Positions 1 to 8,537 of a DNA stretch of 64,000 bases are shown here, piece after piece. A program made the translations under genes and the position numbers. Where the stretch lies: contig NZ_JAJVKV010000012.1 in NCBI RefSeq assembly GCF_024198175.1, positions 124,001-188,000 on the forward strand. The letters run 5' to 3'. This stretch comes from Pyxidicoccus xibeiensis. Its GTDB lineage: Bacteria; Myxococcota; Myxococcia; Myxococcales; Myxococcaceae. Numbering within the stretch: position 1 is the stretch's first letter; every line of letters begins with the position of its first letter. The notes beneath the pieces were generated by a model, which saw only the letters and a list, made by a program, of their open reading frames with translations, searched no databases and was not told the DNA's origin.

Positions 1-2
1 AC

Positions 3-2054
3 GCGGCCGAAATCTCCGTCCTCAGCCAGTCGATGATTGGCGCGCCCGGGGCCCGGCCGCACCTGGTGGAGCTGCTGCGCCGCGAGACGGAGGGCAACCC
101 CTTCTTCCTCGTGGAGGTGGTGCGTGCGCTCGCGGAGGAGGCGGGCGGGTTGGACCGGCTGGGGGACATGGCGCTGCCGGAGCGCGTCTTCGCGGGCGGC
201 GTGCGCAGGCTGGTGAACCGGCGGCTGGAGAAGGTGCCCGCGTCGTCCCGGGATTTGCTCCGGGTGGCCGCCATCTACGGCCGGCACATCGACGCGGCGT
301 TGTTGCGGCAGGCGGCGCCCGGGGTGGACGTGGAGCGCTGGCTGACGGACTGCGCGGCGGCGGCGGTGCTGGACGTGGCGGACGGGCGCTGGCGCTTCGC
401 GCACGACAAGCTGCGCGAGGGCGTACTGGAGGAGCTGAGCGAGGCCGAGCGGCCCGGCCTGCACCGCCGCGTGGCGGAGGCGATGGAGGCGGCGCACGCG
501 GCGGGCTCGGAGTGGACGGCGGCGCTCTGCTACCACTGGGGCGCGGCGGGAGACGAGGTGCGCGAGGCGGAGTACGCGCGCCGTGCCGGCGAGGAGGCGC
601 TGCGGGTGGGCGCGTGCCGCGAGGCGGTGCCGTTCCTGGCTCGCGCGCTGGAGCGGGTGTCCGCGCGCGGGGGGGACGCGCTGGCGCTGGGCCACCTGGA
701 GTCGCTGCTGGCGGAGGCGCGCTTCCAGCTGGGGGAGCTGCAGTCCTTCCGCACGCACGCCGAGCGCGCGCTGAGGCACTTCGGCTGGCCGGTGCCTTCC
801 AGCCGCGTGGGCTGGGCGCTGGGCACGCTGGGGCAGATGGTGCTGCGGCTGGCGCAGAGCGCGCGGCCGGATGCGTACGACGAGGAGACGGAGGAGCGGC
901 GGCGGGTGCGGCGGGTGGCGGGGCGGCTCTTGATGCGGCTCACCGACGCGTTCATCTACTCGCAGGAGGCGCTGCCGGTGCTCTGGTCGGGCCTGCGCAC
1001 GCTGAACCTGTGCGAGCCCGCGGGCGCGTCTCCGGAGCTGGCGCGGGGCTACACCAACATGGCGGTGGTGGCGGGCACGGTGCCGGTGCGTCCGGTGGCG
1101 GAGGCATGGGTGGGCCGCGCGCGCGACGTGGCCGAGCGGGTGGGCAACCCCGCGGACCTGGCCTACGTGCTGAACCGCAACGCCGTGTACGCCGCGTACG
1201 TGGCGCGGTGGGCGGACGCGGAGGCGTGGCTGGCCCAGGCCACGAGCATCGTCGACTCGGTGGGAGACCTGCGCCTGGCGGAGGAGTGCCGCGCGCTGCT
1301 GACGGTGGTGCAGTGCTACCAGGGGCGGTTCTCCGGGGGCCTGCCGCTGATGGCGTGGCTGGAGGGCTCGGCGCGGCGGCGTGGGGCGCTGCAGACGCAG
1401 CACTGGGCACTGCACTACCAGGCGCACATCCACCTGCGGCTGGGCGACCACGTGAAGGCGCGCGCCGCGCTGGAGCAGACGCTGGTGTGGACGGAGTCCC
1501 AGGGCGGCCTCACGGACCGCATCATCGTGGAGGGCACGCTGGCGCTCCTGCGGCTGCGCGAGGGTGACACCGGTGGAGCGCGGGTGGCGGCGGAGAAGGC
1601 GCTGGTGAAGCTGGCGGCGGGCAAGCCGGTGGCGCACTTCGTCTACTTCGGCGTCATGGCGGTGGCGGAGGTGCTGCTCACGCTGTGGGAGCGCGACGGC
1701 GGAGTGGACGCGTCGCTGACGGCCAGCGCGAGGGAGGCCCGCCGGCAGGTGGCCACGTTCGCGAAGGTGTTCCCATTCGGCCAGGCGGCCGCGCTGCTGT
1801 GGCGCGGGTGCGAGGCGTGGCTGTCGGGAGACGCGCCGGACGCGTACGAGGCGTGGCGGCGGTGCGTCACCGTGGCGGCGAAGAAGGGCACGGCCTACGA
1901 GGAGGGCCGGGCGCGGCTGGAGCTGGCGCGGCACCTGCCTCCGGACGACCCGGCGCGGCGGACGCATGCGCTGCGCGCGGTGGAGGTGTTCACGGAGCTC
2001 GGCACCCGGGACGAGCTGGCCTGGGCGCGGGCGGAGGCGGACCTGGGTACATGA
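3..2054 (+). CDS. AAA-ATPase/TPR regulator, C-terminal part (5' truncated by the window)
   Basis: The frame is open from base 3, so the true start lies upstream and about 683 codons are visible. The first ~150 residues resemble the end of an AAA/NACHT-like ATPase module (EGNPFFLVEVVRAL, as in LuxR/PknK-type ATPases). The rest is alanine- and leucine-rich helical repeat sequence typical of TPR arrays. In myxobacteria this architecture is common downstream of a Ser/Thr kinase domain, so a kinase domain upstream is likely but not seen. The stop overlaps the start of the methyltransferase (ATGA), so the two are probably co-translated. It is likely a cytoplasmic signalling protein with unknown ligand. 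Confidence 0.75.
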   Translation, partial: AAEISVLSQSMIGAPGARPHLVELLRRETEGNPFFLVEVVRALAEEAGGLDRLGDMALPERVFAGGVRRLVNRRLEKVPASSRDLLRVAAIYGRHIDAALLRQAAPGVDVERWLTDCAAAAVLDVADGRWRFAHDKLREGVLEELSEAERPGLHRRVAEAMEAAHAAGSEWTAALCYHWGAAGDEVREAEYARRAGEEALRVGACREAVPFLARALERVSARGGDALALGHLESLLAEARFQLGELQSFRTHAERALRHFGWPVPSSRVGWALGTLGQMVLRLAQSARPDAYDEETEERRRVRRVAGRLLMRLTDAFIYSQEALPVLWSGLRTLNLCEPAGASPELARGYTNMAVVAGTVPVRPVAEAWVGRARDVAERVGNPADLAYVLNRNAVYAAYVARWADAEAWLAQATSIVDSVGDLRLAEECRALLTVVQCYQGRFSGGLPLMAWLEGSARRRGALQTQHWALHYQAHIHLRLGDHVKARAALEQTLVWTESQGGLTDRIIVEGTLALLRLREGDTGGARVAAEKALVKLAAGKPVAHFVYFGVMAVAEVLLTLWERDGGVDASLTASAREARRQVATFAKVFPFGQAAALLWRGCEAWLSGDAPDAYEAWRRCVTVAAKKGTAYEEGRARLELARHLPPDDPARRTHALRAVEVFTELGTRDELAWARAEADLGT

Positions 2055-2920
2055 GTGGAGTGGCGGCGGGTGATGTGGCGCGGCTGGCCTGTCTGGCCTG
2101 TGGCGAGACGCTGGTGTTTCACGGGCAGGAGGAGCGTGGGCACATCGCCCACGGCTGGCTTCGCTGTGTCGGCTGTGGCGAGTCCTGGCGGGTGCGGCGG
2201 GGGCTGGCGCGGCTGTACCGCGAGGACGCGGTGCGCGGCACGGACCGGCTGATGCGCGTCATCTACGACGGGCTGCCGGCGCTGCATGACCCGCTGACGG
2301 CGGTGTTGACGCCGGTGCTCCAGTCCGTCACCGAGACTCGGATGCGCGAGCGGTACCTTCGCCGGCTGGAGCTGGACGCGCTGCGGCCGCGCGAGGACGG
2401 GCAGCCGGTGCGGGTGCTGGAGGTGGGAGTGGGCTCGGGGGCGAACCTGCCGCTCCTGCGCCGGGCGCTGCCGGGCGGGCTGGATGTCGAGGTGTGGGGC
2501 GTGGACCTGAGCGAGGGCATGCTGAAGCACTGCCGGCGGCGGGTGCGGCGCGGGGCGTATTCCAACGTGCGGCTGATGATGGCGGACGCGCACGCGCTGC
2601 CGTTTCCGGACGGGACGTTCGACCGGGTGCTGCACGTGGGAGGGATTGGCGGGTACCGCGAGCCGGCGAAGGCGCTGGCGGAGATGGCGCGAGTGGCCCG
2701 GCGCGGGACGCCGCTGGTGGTGGTGGACGAGCAGCTGGACCCGTCCGTCCGTCCCTCGCTGCTCCAGCGTGCGGCGTTCCGGGCGCTGACCTTCTACTCG
2801 AAGGACCCGCACTGTCCCCGGGAGCTGCTGCCCCTGGGGGCCACGGGCGTCACCGAGGAGCAGGTGGCGCCGTTCTACTACTGCCTCTCGTTCCGCATGC
2901 CGGCGTCGCGCGAGGCGTGA
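2051..2920 (+). CDS. Zinc-ribbon class I SAM-dependent methyltransferase
   Basis: 289 aa. The start ATG at 2051 overlaps the preceding stop as ATGA. The N-terminus has two CxxC pairs (C14/C17 and C39/C42), which look like a small zinc ribbon. They are followed by a Rossmann methyltransferase with motif I VLEVGVGSG at about 122-130, an acidic strand end (GVDLSEGM) and a motif IV-like region (FDRVLHVGG). This is the Methyltransf_11/UbiE-like family; the substrate cannot be read from sequence. Coupling to the upstream regulator suggests a shared output, but this is inference. Confidence 0.8.
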   Translation: MSGVAAGDVARLACLACGETLVFHGQEERGHIAHGWLRCVGCGESWRVRRGLARLYREDAVRGTDRLMRVIYDGLPALHDPLTAVLTPVLQSVTETRMRERYLRRLELDALRPREDGQPVRVLEVGVGSGANLPLLRRALPGGLDVEVWGVDLSEGMLKHCRRRVRRGAYSNVRLMMADAHALPFPDGTFDRVLHVGGIGGYREPAKALAEMARVARRGTPLVVVDEQLDPSVRPSLLQRAAFRALTFYSKDPHCPRELLPLGATGVTEEQVAPFYYCLSFRMPASREA

Positions 2921-2998
2921 GGTCGTCGCAACTTCCGGGTCGCCCCCGTGGGACGGATGCGGCATCTCCCACGGTAGGAACTCGAAAGGGAGCGCCTC

Positions 2999-3751
2999 AT
3001 GGTTTCCGGAGCAGGCACCGCCGCTGTTCGCCGTCGCAAGGCTCCTGGCCTTCTGGAGCGGGTGGCGTCGCTCGACTGGGAGCGCATCGCGGCGGACCTG
3101 GACACGCACGGCTGTGCGACCGTGGGCGGGCTGCTCTCGCCAGCGGAGTGTCTGGGATTGGCGGAAGGCTATCCAACGGACGCGCTGTTCCGCAGCCGGG
3201 TGGTCATGGCGCGGCACGGCTTCGGGCGTGGGGAGTACAAGTACTTCGCCTACCCGCTGCCCGAGGTCGTCTCGCAGCTCCGCACGGCGCTGTACGCGCC
3301 GCTGGTGGGCATCGCGAACCGCTGGAACGAGGCGATGGGCCTCGAGGTGCGCTACCCGGAAGAGCACGCGACGTTCCTCGAGCGCTGCCACGAGGCCGGG
3401 CAGACGCGGCCGACGCCGCTGCTCCTGCGCTACGGCGAGGGCGACTACAACTGCCTGCACCAGGACCTGTACGGGGAGCACGTGTTCCCGCTGCAGGTCG
3501 CCTTCCTGCTGTCAGCGCCAGGGCAGGACTTCACGGGTGGCGAGTTCGTGCTCACGGAGCAGCGGCCCCGCATGCAGTCCCGCGCGGAGGTGGTGCCGCT
3601 GGGGCAGGGTGACGGCGTCATCTTCCCGGTGCACCACCGGCCGGTGAAGGGAACGCGTGGGTACTACCGCGTCAACATGCGACACGGGGTGAGTCGGTTG
3701 CGCTCCGGCCAGCGCCACACGGTGGGCATCATCTTCCACGACGCGCGATGA
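2999..3751 (+). CDS. 2-oxoglutarate/Fe(II)-dependent oxygenase (prolyl 4-hydroxylase-like)
   Basis: 250 aa with a purine-rich ribosome site (AAAGGGAG) upstream. The double-stranded beta-helix signature is visible. H154-Q-D156 supplies the first two iron ligands (NCLHQDLYG), H229 (NMRHGVS) is the likely distal histidine, and R239 about ten residues later is the likely 2-oxoglutarate anchor. It is related to the 2OG-FeII_Oxy/P4H group that hydroxylates proteins or small molecules; the substrate is unknown. It stands alone, 78 bp after the methyltransferase and ahead of secreted-protein genes. No signal peptide is seen, so it is cytoplasmic. Confidence 0.82.
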   Translation: MVSGAGTAAVRRRKAPGLLERVASLDWERIAADLDTHGCATVGGLLSPAECLGLAEGYPTDALFRSRVVMARHGFGRGEYKYFAYPLPEVVSQLRTALYAPLVGIANRWNEAMGLEVRYPEEHATFLERCHEAGQTRPTPLLLRYGEGDYNCLHQDLYGEHVFPLQVAFLLSAPGQDFTGGEFVLTEQRPRMQSRAEVVPLGQGDGVIFPVHHRPVKGTRGYYRVNMRHGVSRLRSGQRHTVGIIFHDAR

Positions 3752-3752
3752 C

Positions 3753-3798
3753 GCGGTCGCGAAGGAATTCCGACACGCCCGTTTTCCTCCGCGACCGC
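3753..3798 (+). terminator. Inverted repeat between oxygenase and secreted protein
   Basis: The 9-bp arms 3753-3761 and 3790-3798 are perfectly complementary (GCGGTCGCG / CGCGACCGC) around a 28-nt spacer containing TTTT. It could be a weak terminator or attenuator after the oxygenase gene. The long loop makes it less certain than a classic intrinsic terminator. Confidence 0.35.
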
Positions 3799-3835
3799 CT
3801 CCGATTTCCGGGCGCGGCTCGGGGAGGTTGCGCAC

Positions 3836-4216
3836 ATGAAGCTCGCGAAGCTGGCGATGGTTCTCCCGCTGTTGGCACTCGCGCCCGCGGTGGCGCAGGC
3901 GGGAGGGAAGTGCACGTCCCCGGTGACGGTGGATGCGACGAACCGGTGGGCGCGTGGCGCGCTGGGCTCGGCGCGCAACAGCACCGATGCCATCCAGAAC
4001 ATCTATTGCACTGTCTATTCCTGGGGCTACGCCTTCTGTAGCGCGAGGGACAGCGCGTCCGTCACTGGGAGCTGCGGCACGAGCGACCCGGTCTACGTCA
4101 ACATGCTCCAGGCCATGACGTCGGACTCGTACGTGTACTTCGGCTGGGATGCAGCGGGTACCTGCACCAACCTCATCGTCCAGAACTCCTCTTGCCTGGA
4201 CCCCAAGGGCCCCTGA
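3836..4216 (+). CDS. Small secreted cysteine-containing protein, unknown function
   Basis: 126 aa. The N-terminus is a clear Sec signal peptide (MKLAKLAMVLPLLALAPAV followed by AQA, a good signal-peptidase I site). The mature part is about 103 residues with six cysteines spread along it, suggesting disulphides. It contains an AQNI-like helix, aromatic residues (YSWGYAF, YVYFGW) and no membrane segment or lipobox. The family is not recognised. It lies 12 bp before the next gene, so the two may be co-transcribed. It probably acts in the periplasm or outside the cell. Confidence 0.7.
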   Translation: MKLAKLAMVLPLLALAPAVAQAGGKCTSPVTVDATNRWARGALGSARNSTDAIQNIYCTVYSWGYAFCSARDSASVTGSCGTSDPVYVNMLQAMTSDSYVYFGWDAAGTCTNLIVQNSSCLDPKGP

Positions 4217-4228
4217 GTCCTTCCGCCC

Positions 4229-4741
4229 ATGCGCCCGTCATTGGTCGGAGGATGGCTGCTCAGCCTCGCCGTGGCGGGCGTGGGCGGGTATGGCCTGGCC
4301 CGGAGCGCTGACGCCGAGCCAGCTCCAGCCGGTCCTACCGTCCAGGAGCAGCTGGAGCTGCAGCATGCCCTGCTCGTGTCGCTGCGCGCCCAGGTGAGCG
4401 CGCTGGACCTGAAGCTGGCGGACCTGTCCCGCTCGCGAGCTCCCGTGGTCGTCGCGGCACCCTCGGCCCTCGCCGCCACGGCCCTGGCGAGCGGGGCACC
4501 GGCGGCCCCCGATGCGCCGCGAGAGGTTGCTCGGGAGGACGCAGAGGAGCTCCTCGCGAGGGGTGAGGAGGTGGTGGTCTCCGCCCTCGGCACAGGACGC
4601 TGGCGTACGGAGGACGTTCTGGCATTGCGAGCCGTGTTGCCCGGAATGCCGAAGGCCCAGCGCGAGGCACTGCTGCGCCGGCTCATCACCGCCCGCAATG
4701 AGGGCCGGCTCACGCCTGACGAGGGAGGCCCGCTGTTCTGA
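4229..4741 (+). CDS. Membrane-anchored coiled-coil protein, unknown function
   Basis: 170 aa. One N-terminal hydrophobic segment (residues ~6-24, LVGGWLLSLAVAGVGGYGLA) looks like a signal anchor. It is followed by a short heptad-like helix (QEQLELQHALLVSLRAQVSALDLKL), an Ala/Pro linker and a C-terminal helical domain (about 100-170). The family is not recognised. It follows the small secreted protein after 12 bp. Its 3' end abuts the broken macro-domain gene on the other strand. Confidence 0.6.
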   Translation: MRPSLVGGWLLSLAVAGVGGYGLARSADAEPAPAGPTVQEQLELQHALLVSLRAQVSALDLKLADLSRSRAPVVVAAPSALAATALASGAPAAPDAPREVAREDAEELLARGEEVVVSALGTGRWRTEDVLALRAVLPGMPKAQREALLRRLITARNEGRLTPDEGGPLF

Positions 4742-4759
4742 CTCGAAGTCAGGGCGCGA

Positions 4760-4972
4760 GGGTGTCCAGGGGAAGACGTCACCGGGGCGGAACCGCCCAT
4801 CCGCGCAGCGCTGCTTGTACTCCGTGTACATGCGGGGGAAGCGGTCACGGAACTCCGTGGCAATGCCCTTGCCCATGGCGCCCGCGCAGTTGCAGCCATG
4901 CGCCAGTCCGTCCAGGCCCGGGTGGTGGAAGAGGTCTCCCTTCAAGAATGAGCTGGGCATCGTCTCGGGCAT
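4760..4972 (-). pseudogene. Truncated macro-domain (ADP-ribose-binding) gene fragment
   Basis: Reading the minus strand from an ATG at 4972 or 4960, about 65 residues match the N-terminus of a macro domain: a GDLF strand, then GCNCAGAMGKGIA (the ADP-ribose-binding loop), EFRDRFP and GRFRPGDVF. After the tryptophan near 4765 the similarity ends and the frame continues as antisense of the 170-aa gene. A complete macro domain needs about 150 residues, so the C-terminal half is missing. I read this as a decayed fragment; a short stand-alone peptide is possible but would not fold as a full macro domain. Confidence 0.6.
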
Positions 4973-5135
4973 CTTCCAGCGCTGCATCCATGGATGCAAT
5001 GGAGCCGTCCTGACTTCAGTCAGCGGGCCGCTTCGTGAGAGGCTGGCGTCCAACATGTAGGTTCGAGGACCAGTACGACCTGGTCATTTCGACACTCAGT
5101 CCCGAGCGGGTCTGGGTACCGCCTTCGAGGGATTG

Positions 5136-5555
5136 ATGGACCCCGTTTCAGTGCTGCGCAGCAGGTTGCTTCCGGTCCTCGAGAGGTGGGCAGAAGAGCT
5201 GGCGCTCGCCCATCCTGAGATGCAGGTGAAGACCTGGGACTGGACAGTAGGGACGCTGACGGACTGGCAGGGGCACGATTTCGGCATCGATTGCCTCTTG
5301 CCAGGCCGGCCCCCCGACGAGTCCGACAGCGTCGCCCTGTCCGTGGCTTTCAAGCACCTGGACCGGGCGCCGCTCATTCATTCGGCAGACGTCGTCTGGG
5401 GGCATCCCAGTGGGCAATGTGAAGCGGAGCTGTATGCGGAGCCGGTCGAGTTCTCTGACGCGCAAGTCGAGAGGTTGATGGCGCGACTGCCCGGGTTGTT
5501 GACGGCTCTGAAGGTGGCGCTAGACCGAGGACATCCTCCACCTCATCTTCCCTGA
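5136..5555 (+). CDS. Hypothetical protein, soluble
   Basis: 139 aa from the ATG at 5136, preceded by GAGG at good spacing; a TTG just upstream is a less likely start. It is acidic and Trp-rich (TWDWTVGTLTDWQGHDFGID), with no signal peptide, membrane segment or cysteine motif, and has a helical C-terminus. The composition (SVALSVAFKHLDRAPLIHSADVVWG) suggests a compact single-domain cytoplasmic protein. The family is not recognised. Small solitary genes of this type in myxobacteria are often immunity-like, but nothing here proves it. Confidence 0.6.
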   Translation: MDPVSVLRSRLLPVLERWAEELALAHPEMQVKTWDWTVGTLTDWQGHDFGIDCLLPGRPPDESDSVALSVAFKHLDRAPLIHSADVVWGHPSGQCEAELYAEPVEFSDAQVERLMARLPGLLTALKVALDRGHPPPHLP

Positions 5556-5600
5556 GAGTAGGGACATGAGGAGGGACAAGTGGCCAAGTTGTACCAGGGG

Positions 5601-5930
5601 TCACACCTCCTGGTTCCTGTTCTGGGCCGCGAACCTCGTGCGGATGTAGTCCACTGCGTGTGCAACGAGCGAGCGCACGTCATCGGCCGAGGCCGCAGCA
5701 GCAAGTGCATGTGCAGCTTCGAGGCACGCGGAGCCCAGTTCCTCGTCAGGCGGGACTTTCTCGGCAACGGCCGTTGCCTTCACCAGGCTGCGAATCTGCT
5801 CGCTGGCAACCCCCTCAAAGCGTTGGGGCCGGACTCGAATCCCGCAACCTCTCCCGAGTCCGTAGATGAGGTGCCGGGCAAAGGCGTAGAGCTCCGGCTC
5901 AGACAGCGTCGAAAGGTTGGGTATCTCCAT
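5601..5930 (-). CDS. Small helical hypothetical protein
   Basis: 109 aa, alanine-rich and probably all-helical (SEPELYAFARHLIYGLG..., then long helices to the C-terminus). No motif, signal peptide or cysteine pattern is seen and the family is not recognised. Its start lies 31 bp downstream of the SDR stop on the same strand, so it could be the last gene of the lipid operon or independent. There is no strong Shine-Dalgarno. The reading frame is clean and codon use fits the neighbours. Confidence 0.5.
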   Translation of the reverse strand: MEIPNLSTLSEPELYAFARHLIYGLGRGCGIRVRPQRFEGVASEQIRSLVKATAVAEKVPPDEELGSACLEAAHALAAAASADDVRSLVAHAVDYIRTRFAAQNRNQEV

Positions 5931-5960
5931 TTTTCAGGTTCGAGCTTTCTGGGACAGCGT

Positions 5961-6791
5961 CTAGGGGTTGAGCACCAGGTCGATCAGCCTCAGCGTCATC
6001 CCGCCGGAGAAGTCAATCGTGGCGCCGTTGAACCAGGCCGCGTCGTCGCCCGCGAGCACGGTGACGAAGCGCGCCACCTCCTCCACGGTGCACATGCGCC
6101 CGGCCGGGTTCATCCGCGAGTGCGCCGCCTCCAGCCGTGCCAGCGCCTCCGGCGAGTACACGTGCTTCAGCGCGGGCGTCATCACCGTGCCGAACTTGAG
6201 CAGGTTGACCCGGTGCCCCTTCGGCCCCAGCTCCACGGCCAGGTGCCGCACGTACATCTCCAGCGCGGCCTTCGACGCGCTGATGAGCCCCGTGTTGGAC
6301 AGGTGCGTCACGTCCAGCGGGTTCTGCAACCCCAGCAGCCGGGCCTCCGGCGCCAGCATGTCCCCGTCCACCAGCGCCTGCGCCCAGTACACGAACGAGT
6401 GCGCCATGGTGTCGAACGTGCGGCGGATGCGGCGCGCGTGCAGCCGGTCCTCTCCCTCCGTCAGGAACTGCCCCACCGACGCCCCGGCAATGGAGTGGAC
6501 GAACAGCTTCACGCTGCGAGGCCCGGCCACCTGCCGCAGTGCCTCCACGCCCGCCTCCGCCGCCTCCGGCGTGGACGCGTCCGCCTGCCATGGCACCCAG
6601 CGGCGCCCTGTCTGCCGCACGTCGCGCTCTACCTGCACGGCGCTGTCCACATACCGTCCGCGGTGCACTCCAAACACGTCCAGCCCGGGCGTCCGCGCCA
6701 CCGCTTCTGCAATGGCCGCGCCCGTCCCCGACGACGCCCCGAGGACGAGCGCCCACCGCGCGCCGTCCCCTTCACCCTGCATGCTGCTCAT
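5961..6791 (-). CDS. Short-chain dehydrogenase/enoyl-ACP-reductase-like protein with altered active site
   Basis: 277 aa from the ATG at 6791 (MSSMQGEGD); longer starts add an unlikely arginine-rich leader. The Rossmann cofactor loop GASSGTG is at about residues 15-21 and a SIAG strand follows. The catalytic lysine lies in LISASKAALEMY, followed by the conserved VELGPKGHRVN. A tyrosine is expected at K-4 (classical SDR) or K-7 (FabI/FabL), but these positions are isoleucine and threonine, so ordinary reductase chemistry is doubtful. It is last of the four-gene patatin/KAS/acyltransferase/SDR set, 34 bp after the acyltransferase, which points to fatty-acid or lipid modification. Confidence 0.75.
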   Translation of the reverse strand: MSSMQGEGDGARWALVLGASSGTGAAIAEAVARTPGLDVFGVHRGRYVDSAVQVERDVRQTGRRWVPWQADASTPEAAEAGVEALRQVAGPRSVKLFVHSIAGASVGQFLTEGEDRLHARRIRRTFDTMAHSFVYWAQALVDGDMLAPEARLLGLQNPLDVTHLSNTGLISASKAALEMYVRHLAVELGPKGHRVNLLKFGTVMTPALKHVYSPEALARLEAAHSRMNPAGRMCTVEEVARFVTVLAGDDAAWFNGATIDFSGGMTLRLIDLVLNP

Positions 6792-6825
6792 GCCGCGTGT
6801 ACCTCTTCCCTGTCGCCGCCGTACG

Positions 6826-7572
6826 TCAGCTCTGAGTTGTTCGTGCTCTGTCGAGTAGCGACTGCACCGCGCCTGCCACTTCCTGATGGACGGCCAGCAG
6901 CGCACCCCGGTCGCCCGCGTCGAAGCCGGGAGCCAGGTGGCGCGTCAGGGGCTCGCCCACCCACTGCGTCATCTTCACTGGAAAGGGCAGGGAGAACGGC
7001 CATACACCCGTGGCCCCCACGCCCAGCCATAATGGCAGCCTCGCTGGCATTCCCAGACGCCGTCCCAGCGCATAGCCATCATTGAGTCCCAGATAAGCAT
7101 CATCCATGCCGCTGCCACCCACCGGAACGATGGGCAATCGGTAGCGCACGGCCAATCGCAGATAACCAAGCCGCTCACCCCAGTCCACCCGATAGCGATG
7201 GCGGAAGCTCCGGCACCCTTCACGGGTGCCACCTGGCTGCAGCAGCACATGCTCACCGCGCGCCACCGCCTCGGCCAGCCGCGGGTCGTCTCCGGTGACG
7301 AAGCCCAGCCCGTCCGCCACCGCGCGCAGGCCCGGAATCCGGTCGAACGCCCCATGTGCCACGCCATGCGGCAGGTAGCCCAGGTGCTCGTGGAGCGTCA
7401 CCGTCAGCATGCACAGGTCATAGGCCAGCGGCCGCCCGTGGTACCCGACGATGAGCTTCGCCCCTGGACGCAAGAGTGGCTCCAGGTTCACCACCTCGTA
7501 GCGGTGGTAGCGGCGCAGCAACCGGAAGGTGGCCAGCCATGCGGCCAGGGGCAACCCGCCCGCCTGGCTCAT
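6826..7572 (-). CDS. DAGAT/PlsC-type lipid acyltransferase
   Basis: 248 aa. The start at 7572 has GGGAGG just upstream and overlaps the KAS III stop (ATGA). It contains a GYHGRPLAYD block, where the acyltransferase catalytic histidine is expected, and a PGGTREGCR block like the DAGAT/TMEM68 acyl-acceptor motif. A GYLRLAVRYRLPIVPVGGSG strand follows. The family transfers acyl chains from CoA or ACP onto a hydroxyl (glycerolipid or alcohol). The spacing H-x6-D differs from the usual H-x4-D. Operon context with patatin and KAS III suggests lipid remodelling or synthesis of an unusual lipid. Confidence 0.8.
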   Translation of the reverse strand: MSQAGGLPLAAWLATFRLLRRYHRYEVVNLEPLLRPGAKLIVGYHGRPLAYDLCMLTVTLHEHLGYLPHGVAHGAFDRIPGLRAVADGLGFVTGDDPRLAEAVARGEHVLLQPGGTREGCRSFRHRYRVDWGERLGYLRLAVRYRLPIVPVGGSGMDDAYLGLNDGYALGRRLGMPARLPLWLGVGATGVWPFSLPFPVKMTQWVGEPLTRHLAPGFDAGDRGALLAVHQEVAGAVQSLLDRARTTQS

Positions 7573-8537
7573 CCTCCCACCCGGTACAGCACCGCGCCGT
7601 GGGCCACGCCCGCGCCCACGCCCACCATGAGAATCCTGTCACCCGGCTTCACCGGCCGCGTGCGCCAGAGCCGGTCCAGGCTGGTGCCCAGCGACGCCGA
7701 GCCCACGCTGCCCACCGTGTCCACCACGCGCACGCTGCGCTCGGGTGACACATCCATGGCCTGGAGGATGGCCTCCAGCATGCTGCCGTTCGGCTGGTGC
7801 GTCAGCACCCACTCCACCTCGCCGAGCGCCACGCCCGCCTCGTCCAGCGCCGAGCGCGCCGCCCGCAGCAGCGCGTCCAGCGCCACCCGCGTCATCTCCT
7901 TGCTGGGAGTGAGGAAGCGCATCCGCTCCAGCGCTCCCGTGGCGTGCGGGTTCTCCAGCACCACGTCCGTGGGCAGCGTGCCGTCGTTGCCGAGGGCCAC
8001 GCCCAGCACGCCCTCTCCGGGGCGGCCCGTCCCCAGCACCGCCGCCGCCGCCGCGTCGCCCAGCACCAGGTAGGGCCGCGGGTCCTCCGGCGTGGTGGTG
8101 CGCGACAGCAGCTCCACCGAGACGATGCCCACCGGCCCCAGCCCCGTCGCCACCGAGCGCGCCGCCAGGTCGAACGCGCTCAGGAAGCCCATGCAGGCGT
8201 TGCTCAGGTCCATGGCGTCACAGCTGCCCGAAAGGCCCAGCGCCGCCGCCACGCGGTTGGCGGTGGCCGGCGTGGTGACGTCCCCGCCCATGGACGTCAC
8301 CAGGAGGATGCGGCGCAGCGCCTTCGCCTCCAGCCCCGCCGCCTCCAGCGCGCCGCGCAGCGCCCCGGCCGCGACGTCCGACGCCTTCGTGCCGGGCGGC
8401 GCGAAGTGGCGGGTGCGGATGCCCGTCTTGCGCGCCACCTCCGCGGCATCGCGCCCCACGCGCATGCACAGCTCGGCCGTCGTCACGGCGGGGCCGGGCA
8501 GGACGCTCGCGGTGCCGAGGATGCGGACGGGAATCAT
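7569..8537 (-). CDS. KAS III (FabH-like) thiolase-fold enzyme lacking the catalytic asparagine
   Basis: 322 aa from the ATG at 8537, overlapping the patatin stop by ATGA. It has the FabH fold signatures. The active-site cysteine is C115 in LSNACMGF, H247 is in THQPNG, and the C-terminus has the GVGAGVAHGAVL strand. The third FabH residue (Asn in GNTSAAS) aligns without gaps to Ser277 in VGSVGSAS. Loss of Asn is known in KAS III relatives that transfer or hydrolyse acyl groups rather than decarboxylate malonyl-ACP (for example CerJ-type), so an acyl-transfer role is plausible. It lies between a patatin and an acyltransferase. Confidence 0.85.
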   Translation of the reverse strand: MIPVRILGTASVLPGPAVTTAELCMRVGRDAAEVARKTGIRTRHFAPPGTKASDVAAGALRGALEAAGLEAKALRRILLVTSMGGDVTTPATANRVAAALGLSGSCDAMDLSNACMGFLSAFDLAARSVATGLGPVGIVSVELLSRTTTPEDPRPYLVLGDAAAAAVLGTGRPGEGVLGVALGNDGTLPTDVVLENPHATGALERMRFLTPSKEMTRVALDALLRAARSALDEAGVALGEVEWVLTHQPNGSMLEAILQAMDVSPERSVRVVDTVGSVGSASLGTSLDRLWRTRPVKPGDRILMVGVGAGVAHGAVLYRVGG

